Of a stretch of 64,000 nt of DNA, positions 63,430-64,000 are shown piece after piece. The notes under the pieces are model-generated. The model was not told the DNA's origin. It worked only from the letters and a program-made list of their open reading frames with translations, and did no database searches. Every line of letters starts with the position of its first letter. The stretch's first letter is position 1. Position numbers and translations under genes: made by a program. Source of the stretch: Actinomadura rudentiformis (GTDB lineage: Bacteria > Actinomycetota > Actinomycetes > Streptosporangiales > Streptosporangiaceae); assembly GCF_008923185.1 (NCBI RefSeq), contig NZ_WBMT01000007.1:365568-429567 (forward strand). The letters are read 5' to 3'.

Positions 63430-63850
63430 CCTCTCCATCGCCGCCGGTAATCTCCAACCGGTCGGCGACCAGGTGCCGGGCGGTGCCCTCGACCACTCCG
63501 GTGGCGATCCGCCAGCCCCCGGGCCAGAGCCTGGTCGTAGTGCAGGAACGCGCGGTGGCGGGACAGATATCCGGCGGCGGCGTTCACCCCGGCGCGCCGG
63601 CGGCCGGGAGGGCGGCGGCTCGGGTGGTCATGTCGCCGGTGACCTGGTTGAGGTTGCCGGCCAGCAGACCGAGTATCCAGGCGGCCGCCTGCTGTTCGGC
63701 GTCCGGATCGTGCAGGCAGCGGGCGGCGCGCCAGTAGTACTCGATCACATGGATCAGATCGCAGACGATGTGGATCGTCGCCACCGCCTCGCACGCCTGC
63801 ACCCACCGTAGAAGCCAGGCCCTGCGATCAAACAGCCTAGCCACAAACCT
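63430..63850 (-). pseudogene. C-terminal fragment of an ISKra4-like transposase
   Basis: The minus strand gives VQACEAVATIHIVCDLIHVIEYYWRAARCLH, then AAGYLSRHRAFLHYDQALARG, then VVEGTARHLVADRLEITGG in different frames, the conserved end of ISKra4-type transposases. At least two frameshifts. No inverted repeats were seen. 63233-63429 and 63851-64000 show nothing else. Confidence 0.65.
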
Positions 63851-64000
63851 CCAGCTCAGCCGGTCTCTAAAGGGAGCCACACCCATCGGACATAACGCGA
63901 GAACGCCGGACCCCTGGGCGCGAGGATGGTCCCCTGGACACGGCTGGGCACTACCGCCAGTGTGAGTCGGCACCGCCCATGCGGCATCTGTGCGGGCCGG

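Overview
The window is high-GC actinobacterial DNA. The codon use, the many GTG starts, and the gene content point to a filamentous actinomycete. Evidence includes a PknG/FHA/PP2C/VWA signalling operon with a GlnH/GlnX sensor pair, mini-SepF, an ECF sigma factor carrying its own anti-sigma-like tail, and STAND, WD40 and SIR2-like remnants. A Streptosporangiales/Thermomonosporaceae (Actinomadura-like) host fits best, but this is inference: no rRNA or other taxonomic marker is present.

Region 1 (about 1-14.5 kb) is mostly chromosomal housekeeping: DedA membrane protein, PyrE, a TPR protein, a NYN-domain nuclease-like protein with a GLGSGN-repeat linker, the sigma/zinc-finger/transmembrane/exported-domain fusion, a PhoD-type phosphatase, a TetR regulator with its own operator, an SPFH/flotillin protein next to a mini-NfeD, a lipoprotein and a PlsC acyltransferase.

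Region 2 (14.5-25 kb) holds a STAS protein and then one tightly packed seven-gene minus-strand operon: coiled-coil protein, PknG, PP2C phosphatase, VWA protein, zinc-ribbon FHA protein, GlnX-like sensor membrane protein, GlnH-like binding lipoprotein. Start/stop overlaps and 1-19 nt gaps indicate co-translation. Together they look like a solute-sensing Ser/Thr phosphorylation pathway with kinase, phosphatase and phosphopeptide reader.

Region 3 (25-41 kb) has a pair of CNNM/CBS membrane proteins, a deleted cation diffusion facilitator, a very large coiled-coil protein that looks like a helicase-type NTPase that lost its Walker A, a patch of degenerate 20-bp repeats, a holin-like and a LapA-like membrane protein, a HAD phosphatase, RecQ, an NmrA-type reductase, a lipoprotein and a serine hydrolase.

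Region 4 (41-64 kb) is accessory. Intact genes (mini-SepF, hypotheticals, an ArsR-SRPBCC-DHFR-like operon, MarR with a divergent MFS pump, a Rid protein, small secreted proteins, a nuclease-fold exported protein) alternate with decayed fragments: subtilase, IS701-like, IS5-like and ISKra4-like transposases, WYL regulator, STAND protein, WD40 protein, tyrosine recombinase, SIR2-like protein and CGNR zinc finger. Within it lies the most suggestive novel unit: a 45-residue peptide gene overlapping an arginine:X amidinotransferase gene, which overlaps a sulfotransferase gene, followed by a cysteine-rich small reading frame, with an AraC regulator upstream (55.6-59.6 kb). It could be a small uncharacterised biosynthetic cluster.

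No tRNA, rRNA or CRISPR array was recognised. All functional names come from reading motifs by eye; no database search was made.
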